64,000 nucleotides of DNA from Paragordius varius (Eukaryota; Nematomorpha). This document shows, one piece after another, positions 1 through 13,300 of the stretch. The stretch is from contig OZ176058.1 in NCBI GenBank assembly GCA_964247055.1, positions 4,712,001-4,776,000 on the forward strand, given 5' to 3'. Every line of letters starts with the position of its first letter. Position 1 is the stretch's first letter. The notes under the pieces were generated by a model. It was given only the letters and a program-made list of their open reading frames with translations, had not been told where the DNA came from and did not search any database. The translations under genes were made by a program, and so were the position numbers.

Positions 1-263
1 AAAATGAATATTATACAGACAAAACCTAAAATTTAATAGGCAAATTTTTTTCGACCGCTCCTCTCTACTTTTTTTTAACTTAAAGTTCAATACAACTAAT
101 TGACTGCAAAGTATAAAATAGAGATGTTAATTTGTAACATCGACTATATATTTAACGATTGCAATTAAATAGCTTATGTAAAAAATTTAGGGTTAAAAAC
201 ATGTGTAACCCGTTTTTTTATTTTTTATAGTTTTGTCCTTAACAAATAAAAATGTTTTTTTAG

Positions 264-1420
264 ATGTTGATTTCTCAAGGAAACGCCTTCCCTCCACATT
301 CTTTCGCGAGGACAGCAAATTCAATAATGGTGACGAAGAAGAGATGGACAGTTTCTTAGAGTCGGAATACCTTAATTCTGTGCGACAAAACCGCAAATCT
401 GCCAATATCTGGACAAAGAAACAAGGAGAAAAAATCGATTTAAACTCCGCCATAGGTATGGCTAGACCAAAATTAGATTCTCCCATAAAACCAATTCTGA
501 AAAATGTTGGCCTAAAATCTAACATCATTTTGAATGTTGACGACTCAACCGGTCGTCCCTCCTTTAAGGGTGGTGGCGTTAGGAAGGGACCATTTTCCCG
601 ACAAATCTCAAGGCTAGAATCTACATCTCATTACGACGATATTTGGAAATTACAGGAGAGGCCTTCAACTTCATCTGGGCTATTTAAAACACATAGTGCT
701 TACCAGCTAGAAGAACCTTTAATACAATCCCACCCTTATGAAAATGTTTACAACAATACAGAACTCATCATCACAAGAAGAAGTGAACAGCCGCAAGAAA
801 TTAAATTACATAAAAATGAAGCAGTATTAGATAGAGCACCACTGATGACAGATTTCAGGAAATTACCTGAAACGTTTATATCTTGTTTTAATAGCAAAAA
901 TACAAACAAAAGCCAAAACAACATTCCCTCACCTATCCCAAGAAGTGGACCTTTCAAAATTAGTTTGCCTTCTTCACACAAACCTCCCAGTACAGGAGGT
1001 ATTTGGCAAAAGCGTTTTGATTTACCCAACAGCAATGTATTAAATAAGGAATCATCTAGTCAACAAGAAGAACCTGCCTTACTTTTTACTAATGACGCCA
1101 CGATCAAAGAAATTCTTATCAGCAGCAATTCTTCAGACGAAGAAGAAAAGTGGAATTATGATTTTTACTCAACAGCTGGCCCGTCTCATGAATCTGATAC
1201 CCATTGTTTAATTCAAACGCAAGAAGGAGATGACTGGCAAAATTTACCTCAAAGAAGGACTATTCAAACAAAAACCATTTCACCGTCTTTAACTAACAAA
1301 AATAATAAGCAAATAAGCAACATAAAATATTCTCCGAGCATGTCTTTTGCCGACACAGTTTGGGTCAAACGCGTCCTATTAAATGGACGCCTAAGCGTTT
1401 CACTCGAAAGTCGTCTCTAA
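264..1420 (+). CDS. Terminal exon of an upstream TRH-receptor-like GPCR paralogue (cytoplasmic tail)
   Basis: This is the last exon of a gene whose other exons lie left of the window. It is recognised because it matches the last exon of the complete GPCR at 16882-18038 over its whole length. The acceptor is the AG at 262-263 after a T-run, and the exon starts with two bases that complete a codon, the same phase as in the paralogue. It encodes about 385 hydrophilic Ser/Asn/Pro-rich residues with no membrane segment. The best kept parts are the start (DVDFSRKRLPSTFFRED) and the end (SFADTVWVKRVLLNGRLSV, stopping at LESRL). Differences from the paralogue include several insertions and deletions that keep the frame, so both copies look coding. 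An AATAAA-like signal lies near 1480. The tail's role is inferred only: arrestin or kinase binding is likely for a GPCR tail. Confidence 0.85.
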
Positions 1421-1503
1421 TCAACGACAATATTTATAATGAAATTTTGGTTTATAAATATTTACGACCATATAAATACTAAAAAGAAAATAAATTAAAT
1501 AAA

Positions 1504-1524
1504 TATATATATATATATATATAG
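1504..1524. repeat. (TA)n microsatellite
   Basis: A pure AT dinucleotide run just after the terminal exon. A similar run sits at the matching place after the second copy (18127-18148). Confidence 0.9.
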
Positions 1525-1530
1525 TCATGT

Positions 1531-1956
1531 ATCCTTTATTTTATCAAAAATTTATGAAAAATTTATTTTTTTCTTCGTTAATTGGGTATAAATATTTGGT
1601 AAAAAATGGAAAAAAACAAGTATTATGGTATTAACAATATCATATACATTAAGAAAGTGTAAAAATTATATTTTTATTTGTTAAAGAAAAGAGCCCAATG
1701 GATAAAGATTAAGGATTGGTTGTTAGTGTTTTTTCATTTTTTTACCAAAGATTTCCGACGCCCTTCCCCCACACTTTTACTTTTTTTAATGGAAAATATG
1801 TTATGGTTAATTCTAATAAATAAAAATATAATTCTTATACTTTTTGATGAATATGATATGGCTAATACCATGCCCTTGTTTTTTCCATTCTTTACCAAAT
1901 ATTTATACCCCCATTTAACGAAAAAAATAAATAAATTTTTAATAAAATAAAGGATA
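1531..1956. mobile_element. Pal-D palindromic MITE-like element
   Basis: The ends are inverted: TCCTTTATTTTATCAAAAA at the left and its near complement, ending AATAAAATAAAGGAT, at the right. Inside, a second inverted pair reads TTCGTTAATTGGGTATAAAT and its complement before the right end. Related copies are at 18163-18386 and 25253-25450. There is no coding capacity. It lies in the duplicated GPCR 3' flank, so it predates the duplication. Confidence 0.7.
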
Positions 1957-2169
1957 GATGACTGTATATATATAATTTTACATTGTCATTCTTTAATTTA
2001 ATATAGATTAATTGTGTCATTGATAGTGTATATAAAAGACGGGTTAATTTTTAAGTACATTAATAGCCAGTTAGTAATCACCCAATGTAAAGTGTGAAGC
2101 CCTTATTATATTTTCCCATTATAATAAGCTGCTTTTCATAATAAGGCCACCTACAGCCAAATTATACAT

Positions 2170-2452
2170 ATAATACTTCAAGTATAAAAAATTATAAGGA
2201 AACGTGACAATATAAAGACAAATATATTTTTCAAAAGGCAACCACACTTTTTCAAAACTTTAATTTTTTTAAGTATAACTCATTGTTTTAACCTATAAAA
2301 TAATATAGAAATGTAAATTGGTAACACAATCAAAGTTTTTTACGATTGTAATTAAATGTTTTTTATACAATAAATCAAGGTTTAAAATATGGTTTTCTTT
2401 TTAAAAAAATATTCTTTATATTTTCACGTTTTGTCCGTATAATTCCAATTTT
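2170..2452. mobile_element. Pal-A MITE, worn copy
   Basis: The right arm is clear (CACGTTTTGTCCGTATAATT followed by CCAATTTTTACTG) and the left arm is partial (AATATAAAGACAAATAT, then AAAAGGCAACC). Its counterpart in the duplicated flank is 18642-18929, so this insertion is older than the gene duplication. Confidence 0.65.
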
Positions 2453-2872
2453 TACTGTAAAACATAAAACAAATTTTTATTTCAATACTTTTTTAAACTG
2501 ATTTTTTTCAAAGTTTATATTGAGGATACAATAAAATTTCAAATTCAAGGGTAAAATGTTAAGTGCTCTTTTAAAAAATCTTTTTAAATGTTTGTCCTGT
2601 ATTATTTCAATTTTTACATTTGATAATTTTTTTTTCAGCAAAATAAACCCGACCTATTAAATAATGACAGGTTAAAAATCATGCACCTTTTCTATCGGGC
2701 TCTTATAAGGAAGGTTTAAAAAAGTAAAAACTCTATAAAAAATAATTATTGAAAAGAAAACCATACTTTTTAAACCCAGAGTTGCTCACCAAAAAACTTT
2801 TAAAGGTCCGCAAAAATTATTTATCTTGTCTCAGAGGCCGTGCGTATAATACCAACAAAAATTCCACTTTAT

Positions 2873-3043
2873 ATACCAATTACAATTCAAATTCACCCTT
2901 GCACAATTTAAAATCTGTCTCAAATATAATAGATGTATTTGAGATTATTAATTACCTATATTTTAATATATTTTTAAAAATTAAAAATAACTAAGCCATA
3001 ATATATTTCACATTAATAATGAGTTATATTAGTTCGAAAACAT
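2873..3043. mobile_element. Pal-C MITE remnant just upstream of the GPCR start region
   Basis: The left arm (TACAATTCAAATTCACCCTT at about 2880) and an inner block (AATGAGTTATATTAG at about 3018, then CGAAAACA) match Pal-C elements at 28684 and 29725. The right arm is missing. Because it ends within 200 bases of the GPCR start codon it may supply 5' leader or promoter sequence; that is inference. Confidence 0.5.
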
Positions 3044-3296
3044 GAAACCAAAATCATTAAAGATTGAACTATTAACGAGTATTAGCAGTAGTAAATCCTC
3101 GTCAACAACGACAAAACTACCCAGCACAGGAAAACAAAATGAAAAAATATTGGATTTGTATGGCAAACCTATAACATCGAATTTACCTTTGACAGTTTCT
3201 GCTTTAACACAACAAAAGAAGCATGGAACCTCAAGAACCATTTTTTTTCATAGCAAATTTGACGGATGTCGAAATAAAGTCATCGCTGGCCTGTAA
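3042..3296 (+). other. Possible upstream ORF overlapping the GPCR start
   Basis: An 84-codon ATG-initiated frame begins 181 bases before the GPCR ATG and ends 73 bases inside it in another frame. It is Ser/Thr/Lys-rich and has no recognisable domain. If the transcript starts upstream it would act as an overlapping uORF and limit receptor translation. It could equally be a chance frame, or a 5' exon joined by an intron not seen here. Confidence 0.3.
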
Positions 3297-4316
3297 TGCG
3301 AATGAAACTGACCTAATCGCTCATATTATCGTTTTAGCGGGTAGTCAAAACTCAGTTAATTCCAATACTACCAGCACATCCATACTCAATTATGATAATA
3401 TGAAGGAGGGTTATTACATTGAAAACCTTACAATGGCTATTGAGGAGTTTCGTCGTGCCATTTACACAGACACCCTGTACCAATACAGTGATTTGTTTCG
3501 GGTTATAGCTACGTTTTATATGACCGTTATTTTTTGCATCGGTCTCATGGGTAACATTATGGTCGTACTTGTCGTTACGGTTAAAGTAGGCGGTGGTTCA
3601 ACCGCTAAAAACCCACTCAAAATTTCAACCAACGTATATTTGGTAAGTCTCGCTGTGGCGGATTGTATGTCTTTGCTCGCCGCTGTGCCCGAACAAGTCG
3701 TGAGTCATTTTATCCCCGTTAATCGTTGGGTCCTAGGCGGTCGCGTTATTTGTTCGGGCGCTATTTTTGTCCAATACCTATCTATCAATGCTTCGGCCTT
3801 ATCAATTACGGCTTTTACGCTGGAACGTTACCTGGCTATCTCGTACCCGCTGAAGGCCCAGGTTATTTGCACTTACAAACGCGCACAAAAAATTGTGTTG
3901 GGCGTATGGATTTTCTCCCTGCTGTATTGTAGTCCATGGCTCTTTCTAACTTCCACGTTTCCCATGTACATTGTCCTGGAGCGGACAGAAACAGTTTACA
4001 CGAAACCGGGACAACAGCAAAATACTAGTAATTCGTATAGCAGTTCTTTACCCTTTGAGGTGTCACCAAATAATTCTGTCTTAAAAACCAACTGTTTTTT
4101 CCTTCAAAACAAGAAGGAAGTTGTTTCACCTCATCATGATGGCGACAAAAAAGAAAAAGGTGACCGTAAACGCCGACAAGCATTAGTAGGAACAGAACCG
4201 ACGAAGACAAAAGACATAAATATTGATGAATTCACTTCCTATTATCATTACACTACTAACAAGGCTTTTTCACCAAAACAAAATGATATAACGCTCTCTA
4301 CTCCACACAATTACAA
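3223..4316 (+). CDS. GPCR exon 1: N-terminus, TM1-TM4, first half of ECL2
   Basis: It encodes an unprocessed extracellular N-terminus of about 96 residues with glycosylation sequons (NLT, NET, NTT, NLT), then TM1 to TM4. It continues into a hydrophilic ECL2 segment containing a basic GDRKRRQA run near residue 317. The donor is ACAA/GTATGT, leaving phase 2. No signal peptide is seen, as is usual for class A receptors. Confidence 0.9.
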
Positions 4317-7300
4317 GTATGTGCTAGAATAAATATATCTACAAATTATTAATATTAATCAATATGTATGTCTATAACATTGTAAAAAAATGTATGTTAA
4401 TCAAAAAAGAGGAAATAGACTCATCAGTCTCAGACAGTATAGTATAGTCCATTAATTTAGATTGCAAAGCATGAATGTTTAAAAAAGACATTTTCATTCA
4501 GCCTTCCTTATTATTTATTGGTAAATTAGAAATTTTTTCCAATGTCAAAGGCCATTCTTTATAATTCCTGTGGTCATTTGCATATTTTAATGATTATATG
4601 CAACAACAAAGTGTCAAAATAATATTAATATCAAGATAAGATTTTTGGTTATTCTTTGTTTGTATGCTTGACGATTTCATTTTTAATTAAACTTTAATAA
4701 CAAAATTTATTTGTTTTTGCAAATGGATTAAGAAAGAGAGATATAAATCTATTTTTAAAAGATAAAGTGAAATGACAAATCTTTAAATATATCTGTCAAA
4801 AATTGGTTGGACTTTTTTTTTCTAAAAACGATTTTTGTGTGGCTTTAGTGTTTTTTACCACGATTACCTCTCAGTTGGGGTTAATAAGAGGGTTATTAAA
4901 TTAAGTATAGAGAACTATAAGGCCAAGAAATTTTTTTTACTAGAATCAACGTTAAATAATTAAGACTTATTAAAATGATTTTAGTGTAAACTACTGAAAA
5001 TGGTATTTAAAGCGATATATTAGCTATAATAATTCAAATACTATTTTTGTATTTTTATATCATAGGGTTAACTTTGCTATACGTATTGTTATCCAATTTC
5101 CATCATAAATTCGAAAAAAAGCGTTTAGATTATATAACCAATTAAAAATTCAAAAATTAAAACCCCCAAAAACCAAATTTTCTTTAGAAAAACCGCTTGT
5201 TTGAAATATGTTAACCAAACTATTGGTTCTGATCCCTGTAAATATCTTTTTATTATGTGGCTTTTAATTTTTTTCATCCTATATATATTTTTTAGTAGAT
5301 ATGCAGAAACCAATTATCCAACGATAATTAAGCAAAATATCGGGAAAATACCAATGTTTAATACAACAACTTGCATATATGGTAAAAATGATAAACCAAT
5401 GCAAAAATATGTGAAACCTGTTAAAATTTTTATGAAATATCGGCGAAAAAAATCATTTCGGTTCAATGTTAGCGATGAAAGTTTCATTTTAAACCAAACG
5501 AGGAACACAAGTAACCTAGAATATGAACATGAAATTATAAAATCGTTTGAACAAAAGTTAAGGGAACAAAGCAACTTTAACGATGATAAAAAAAAGCAAA
5601 CTTTTCTTAAGCAATACAATTTGAATGTCCGTACTACAACTTACCCCCAAAATACTCAAACTACTATGAATATTCGATCATCTGTTAAATATTTTAAGAA
5701 AGAAAAAGAGCCATCTTTTTATTACATAAATCACACACACCATCAAATAATTTATAGTTGGCAACATTGTAGTTATGTCATTTCGAGAGAAGCATACCTA
5801 GGATACTATATGACAGATTTAATTGTGTTTTATGCGCTCCCACTCATCATATCTTTCATATGTTATGGACTTATCATAAGGATCCTATTTCGAACCAACA
5901 AACACGAAAAATTGGTTAGAAATCGATTTGGAAACAAAAGTATTCTGCAAAAACATCATAATTACCGTGAAATCTCAGAGAATGGAAAAAACAGAAAAAT
6001 CCCTGGACAACAGCAAGAACGCGAACAAGATCAAACTAACTCAAATCTTTCTGACCTAAATAATGTCAATACTAACATTCCAGCCAAAACAGAGCAATCT
6101 TTTGTTTCTGACATCAATAAACAACACTATGATTTCAATGACAAACGTAATCAAATTATTGATGGTGATAATAATAACTTGCTCCCAAGACAAGGGAGGA
6201 ATGATAAAATTGGTGAAATGTCAACAATACATCAATTATCCAATTCCAGCTTAAACCATGAAAACATAGCTAGTCAAAACAGTCAAAACAATATGAATAC
6301 TTCACCTCAAACCATTTTTTCCCATCTAGAGATGGTGCCAACAAAATCAATATCTGATACCAATAAAAACAACGAATTAATAATCAATTTGAGGAATGAC
6401 AGAAGCGTTTTGCCTGATGGCAGCCAGATTAAAAGTGTTAAAACTGGGAATGAGTCAAATCAATCATTGACTAATCCTAGCACCAGAAAATCTGAAATTT
6501 TTTTGGATCTTTCACGAACAAAAACATCAACATTATCCCATGTAAGTTAAATAATTTTTATGTTTTGTAATTATTTTTATCGTTATAGAGAATAACTAAA
6601 CTTTTTTCTCTTCTGGTAACTATAAGATACACATAAATCAATCAAAACCAAAAAAAATTACTTAGCTTAATTTAAAAAACTGCTGACTGACTATTTTATT
6701 TTATATGAATCCCAATAGGATCAGTTGTCTATCCATCTCTCTCTCTTTTTTGATATAATTAATATTTCTGGTTGTTTTTATGGTCAAGCCTGGTTTAACT
6801 AAACTCTAAATGTTGAAAAGAGTATTGATAGTTTTTTAATAGTAAATATATAACGTTTTAAATCACTTTGGAACAAATTTTTTACAAGATAATTTTTTTA
6901 AACTCAAAAAACTCAATTTACAATCTTAATCCGAATCGAAAAAATTAAATACCCTGGTGGGATTGTATACTAAATTAGACAGTTAATAGATGGCTGATAT
7001 CCATACTTTACAGTAAAAATTTATATATTTTCTAAATTGTGTTTTCTCCGGCTTTAAAAAATTTAAAAGACAATTTTTTCAAAAAAAATGGTTTTGGAGT
7101 CGCAAAATAGGGGACAGATATTTATATATTTTAAGTAATTCTAGAATTTATATGAAAATAATTATGGTTTTTAAAAGTATGGGGTTGTATTTTAGAATAA
7201 AATATCTGTCCTTATATTTTTACTTGTCCATAATATAATTTCAGTTTTTACTGAATTAAAAAGTGTTGTGTTGCTTTTAAAAAATTCGTCTTTTAGTTTT

Positions 7301-10300
7301 TACATTTTTTCTCCCTATTTTACAGTAAAAATATGCGGACAAAATGTAAAAATATAAAGATAAATATTTTTTTCTAAAAGACAACCAACTATTTATAAAT
7401 TGATTTATACCAATATAACTCATTGTTTTTGATGGCAAAACTTAAAATATAGTTTTATATTACTAACACAATCAATTCTATATTAATAGCTTATATGAGA
7501 AAAATTATGGTTAATAAAAGTATGGTTGTTGTCTTTTAGAAATAAATATTTGTCCTTATAGATTTACCTTTTGTCCATAGTATAATTTCAGTTTTTACTG
7601 TTTTTTTTACTGTGAATATGATAGTTATTGCCCAATCATTTTTAAGTTTAATTAAAAATCTAATAAACATTTATTGACGGTTTAAAATTTATAATTACTT
7701 TTTACGATCAAAACTTTTTTAAGCATTTTATTTTGTATTATGGACATAGGAGCTTATAGAATGCAAAATTTTCATTTTTGCTTAGTATCATTGATATTCA
7801 TTGTAATAATCGATTTAAATTTTCTAAAAACTGTACCTTGAAAGATGTGTGTGAATGTTAAATATAAACTAATATACCAAGCTATTTTTATTGAAATCAA
7901 TTATTTTTTATTTTAAACATAAGAATGCCCAAATAAATTGAGGTCACTCTTTAAAGCTTTATTCTAATTTTCTTACAAAACTGACTTAAAAGCTAAAATT
8001 CAAGGACATTTTGACACTTTTCAAACGTGGTCTTTTCTTTTAAAAATATTTGAAAATATATTACTTATAAATAATAAATTAATATAATTACTTTTTTTGT
8101 TTTCTTACTTTAATAACTTAATCTTAATGCCTTTTCATAAGTTAACTACATTTTGGCTAAATTTTAAATTTGAAAACTTTAAAAAATTCTATTTTTAAAC
8201 CAATTTTTTAATCCTGAATGTAAAGGTTAACCTAAGCTGATTACAAATTTTTTAACCAACATATTGAAATATTTAATCTATATTCTCTATCTATATTATA
8301 ACCTTCAATTATTTATATAGAAAAATATATTTTTAATTTTAAACTACCATTTAAAAATTGTATTGTACAATATATATATATATATATCTCCAGGGAATAC
8401 TTAGAATATGTTGCGATACTCCGATAGATTATTTAAAACAATTTTATATTATGAAACAATTATTATTATTTTTATTATTTTATGTATAAATAATATTTTT
8501 TGATACATTCAAATATCTGTGTCGGAATAAAACATTTTCAATATAAAGTTAATTGACAAAATGCCAAAAATATATTGTGTATGTAATTATATATACAGTA
8601 AATATTTATCATTACGTGGGCAAAACGTAAAAAGTAAAAAGTGATGTTTTTATTAAATTAAATTATTTTTTTATCTCTTATTTTAAATATAGTTTTTTGT
8701 AAATCTAATTAAGAATTAAAATACATTTTGTCCATATAGTTTTAATGTGTTTACAGTTTAATGGAAAGATTATGCCATATTTACAGTAAAATTAAAATTA
8801 AACGGGAAAAAATTACTAGACAGATATATTTTCTACAATCAGTCAGACTTTGATCTTTGATTTTTCCTTTATATACGATCCAAATGAGCTAAATAAAATA
8901 TATTAAATTTATTTAGAATATTATTTATTTTTAAGAATATACTTCCAATTTTTATTGGAATCGGTTGATAGAAAAATGGAGGTATATCTCTTTTTTCCAA
9001 CCCACAAAAATAGGTTATTACAATCAAATTGTTATTAAACTTTTAATTTATATATATATATATATATATATTAGAATAAAATTATAACGACAAAGACGGA
9101 AACCAAATTTATTAAACCTTCTTATCAAGACAAAACTGATTTCTTATCAAACATGGGAAATGTTAATAAAGATTTCCAACAAATTATTGATTCTGGAAAA
9201 TCTGCCCCTGCACCTCTGAATAAAAAAATGAGGGCCAGTAATAGTAATTCCTTCACAAAAGCCCGTAAAATTAATCGCAAATATACTGCCATATTTCGAC
9301 CAAGCCCATCTCAACGAAAACGATACAATAATCATAAATTAAATTTAAGGCCAAATAATAATTTACCTGCTACTCAAGATTTATACTATTCAATTTCTAC
9401 TTTGTCCCCTTGCTTAAAAATAAAGCGAATGGAGGAGCAATATCAAGCCATATTACAGCAGTACAAATTTAAAATATATAGACTAAACAAACATAAATAC
9501 ATATGTTTTATATCAAAAGAAAATCATATTTTTTAAACCTTGATATTTTCTATATAAACGATTAAATTACAATGTCAATTTAAATCCTTTCCATACTTTG
9601 CTACTTAAAACAATCATTTAGTTATACAGTAAAAACTGAAATACGGACATAAAAATATGAAGACAAATATTTTTTCTAACAGACAACCATACTTTTCAAA
9701 TCTTGACATCAATAACTCGTTGACCAAATAGCAATTCCGAAATACAGATATATATTATTAACAAAATCAAGTCTATATTTTTCAATTTTAATTAAATAGC
9801 TTATATCAAAAAGTTTAGGTTTTAAAAAAGTATGGTTGTCATTTAGATAAAAATATTTGTCTTTATATTTTTACGTTTTGTCCTATATAATTTCAATTTT
9901 TACAAAAACTCTAATTATATAATTGATTGTGTTACCAATTAACATCTCTAACCCTGCTATTTAGGTTAATCATTTATTTAGTTATAACTTAAGCTTTGGT
10001 CCATTTGCAAACACATATTTGTCTTAATGTGTGTTTTTACGATGTTTTGTCTGTATAATTTCAATTTTTACTATAACAACAAAAACTATAATATATAATT
10101 GTTGTGTAACCAATATACATCTTTAACCCATACTTTGCTATCCAAAACATCAATTATTTAGATATAATTTTGGGTCTATTTGCAAAAACATATTTGTCTT
10201 TATGTCTTTTTTACGTTGTTTTGTCTGTATAATTTTATCGTCGCTTTTTATACTGTAATCATCAGAATATCAACAACAACAGCAAGAGTTTCCAAGAAAG

Positions 10301-13300
10301 ACCATCTATATGGTCTATCCGTTCTGGTCTAGAGAAGCGATTAAGTCGACTTACAATGGTTTCTAATAGTCCCTCCCCTTCGCCCCCACCCTACATGTTA
10401 ACGACACACAAAAGACGTGAAAAGCGTTCGGGAAAATCCAAGCTTAGAACCAAAATGCAAGTCAGTTGTTTTTTAGTTTTTTATCTAAATTACTTTTTTG
10501 TGTTTCTAAAAAAAGTATCGCTCAAATGTATTTGTTTAATAAAAAATATTGATTAAATAATTTTTCTGTTTTTTAATTAAGTCCTGATACAATTCACATA
10601 CAGTTAAAACTGAAATTATACTATGGACATAATGTGAAAATATATAGACAAATATTTTTTTTTCTAAAAGACAACTAACTATACTTTGTTAAACTTCATT
10701 TGTTATATATCACTCATTGTTTCAGTATGCATATTTATAGAATTGATATGTATATTGGTGACACAATTAATTACACATTTCAAAATTGTAATTATATATA
10801 ATTATATGAGAAAAATTAGGGTTTAAAAATGTATGGTTTTTTAGAAAAAAATATTTTTTATATTTTTACATTTTGTCCGTATAATTTCAATTTTACTTTA
10901 TTAGATTTCAAACATTTACAAACTTACAGTAGCGTATGGCATAAAACAATATTAGCCGATAAAAGAATTAAAAAATGTTTTTCCAAAAAAACAAGAGGAT
11001 ATTATGTATATGTCTCTATACAACTAGGCTTGTTTTTTTGGAAAAAAACATTTTTTATTCTATTAGGAACTGATAATGTTTTATGCCATATGCTACTGTA
11101 TTCGTAAATATTTGTATGAGAAATATTATTTTTATTAAGTTATTTAAGCAATGTAATATTTTAAAAATTATTTTTTATTTGGTATTTTCCAAATTTTCAA
11201 TTTGGCGTACAAAATAAAGCAAGATCTTATTTATGATAGTACAGTTATTAATTTTAAAACACTTTTACAGTTTTAATTATTTTTTTATTTTTAAAACATA
11301 ACATGGTTCCTAAATCATTACTTATAATTAACAATTAATTAAAAAGTAAGAATAAGGTTGAATAATTTCGATTAATTTTAACCAAGGACACACTTGGTAA
11401 AAACAAATTTTAAGTTTATTGACATCAAAGCTATTTTAGTGGATAAAACTATGTTGGTCAGCCAAAAAATTTAAAAAAACGATAACAAATTATTTCATTT
11501 TTATAGTAAAATAGCTGTTTTAAGATTATCTATTACAAACTGAAACCCCACTTATAGTTTTATTTCAGTTTAAAAAAAGATTTTTCAGTCACATTTTATT
11601 CAAAAAATTTTAAACTTCGCTTAATGTTTCAATTTAATTTTAACTAATATTTGTAGAAAAAAAACAGCACACATTAAATTCGCGAAAGGATTTGTAAAAA
11701 ATTATATTAAACCTAATTTTATCCGATTTTCTAATGAAACTAATTTTGCTACTATGATACAGTTTAAATTAAAATTAATAAGACAAAACAAAAAGTAAAA
11801 AGGTTTACAAAGCTTATTTATTATACTATTTTTAGGGCGAAAAAAAAGGAATGTGTAAATTCGATAACACACAAATTTATTTCACCATTAAATTAAATAT
11901 AAACTTTTTTTATTTTATACACATTTATCATTCTGTTTTTGTTTGCCTATGTTACCATTTTTAATCTGTAATCCCTATTTAGCAAACCAAACGATCGATT
12001 ACTATACAATTTCCCATTTACAATCAAATTCACTCTAAAAATAAATTAGGTGTTTTCGGTCTAATATAACTCATCATTAATATGTAAAAATAAATTTTTA
12101 ATATATAGTTTATTATTTTTTCAGCACTATAAACAGAATTTTATATTTTAGAAATATGAAAAATAAAAATAAAGAAACACTTAATTATTTTAGAGTGAAT
12201 GAATTGTTCAAGGGTGATTTTGAATAGTTCAAGGGTAAAATTTGAATTGTTCATGGGCAAATTTGAATTGTTTAAGGGTAAAATTGAATTGTTCAAGGGT
12301 AAATTTGAATTGTAGAAGGGTGAATTTAAACTGTAAATGGTATGTGTACTTTAATGTTGTTCGTTCGATTCACATGGTTCTTGGGGGACAATGTTTCATA
12401 TGGTTAAAAACAACAAATGGTTGAAATTACAATTTTTATTATTAATAATAACAACAAAAAATTATTAAATTACGGACAAAATTTGTTTTTTACCATACGT
12501 GCTCTGTATTGGCAATTGGCCTGCAATAACTTGAATTGACCAGCATTAATGTGCATAATGTAATTAGAAAATGAAGGATATTTAGTGTTAGATTCAATAA
12601 TTAGTTGTTACTTATTACAGTAAAAATTGAAATTATACAGACAAAACGTAAAAATATAAAGACAAATATTTTTTTTTCAAAAGACAACCCCATACTTTTT
12701 TAAACCATAATTTTTGCCAAATAAGTTATTTACTTACGATTGTAAAATATCTAATTGATTGTGTTAACGATATACATCTCTAATTCTTCCTTGTGGAAAT
12801 TCTAAACAGAGCTTTCTAAAAAAACAAGGTTTAAAAAGTATGGTTGTCTTTTAGAAAAAAATATATGGCTTTATATTTTTACTATTATATACATCTCTAA
12901 TTCATATTTAAAAAAAACCAGATCTAAAAAGTATGGTTAAGAAAAAAATATATGTTATTATATTTTTACTTTTATATACATATCTATACTTGGCAATTAT
13001 CAACAGTGATTTATAATTAAAAAAACGAGATTTAAAAATATGGTTGTCTTTTAGAAAAAAAATATTTGTCTTTATATTTTTACGTTTTGTCTCTTTATTT
13101 TAGTTATCAATTTTTATTTTTATATACATCTCTAATCCATTCTTGGCAATTATCAACAGATATTTATAATTTAAAACAAGATTTAAAAAGTATGGTTGTC
13201 TTTTGAAGAAAAAATTATATGTCTTTATACGTTTTGTCTATAGTATAATTTCAATTTTTACTTTTTATGTTTTGTCCTTAATTCATACTTGGCAATTCGC

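Larger units (their letters stand above)
1421..2870 (+). repeat. 3' flank of the upstream GPCR copy, duplicated at 18039-19680
   Basis: No gene is seen here. The stretch matches the flank of the second GPCR copy in the same order: a TA microsatellite, a Pal-D element, the unique word AATCACCCAATGTAAAGTG, a Pal-A-like element, the word CTATCGGGCTCTTAT, and AGAGTTGCTCACC. It marks the right part of a tandem duplication whose unit is about 16.8 kb if the whole gene was copied. Here the Pal-A insertion present at 19342-19623 is absent. Confidence 0.8.
6542..9074. other. GPCR intron 2
   Basis: AT-rich intron holding two Pal-A copies (about 7011-7253 and 7323-7600), short TA runs at about 8370 and 9047, and otherwise nothing recognisable. 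It ends with a TA microsatellite directly before the acceptor ATATTAG at 9074. Confidence 0.7.

Noticed and set aside
193-528. Minus-strand frame of 111 codons
   Set aside because: Shadow of the GPCR tail exon; the same shadow recurs at 16844-17161 because the exon is duplicated.
1678-1950. Plus-strand frame of 90 codons after the first GPCR tail
   Set aside because: It lies inside a Pal-D palindrome and is hydrophobic by base composition only; it is not kept in the duplicate flank.
12242-12424. Repetitive frame with NLNC/VNLNC words
   Set aside because: It is the expanded Pal-C terminal repeat read in frame, not a protein.
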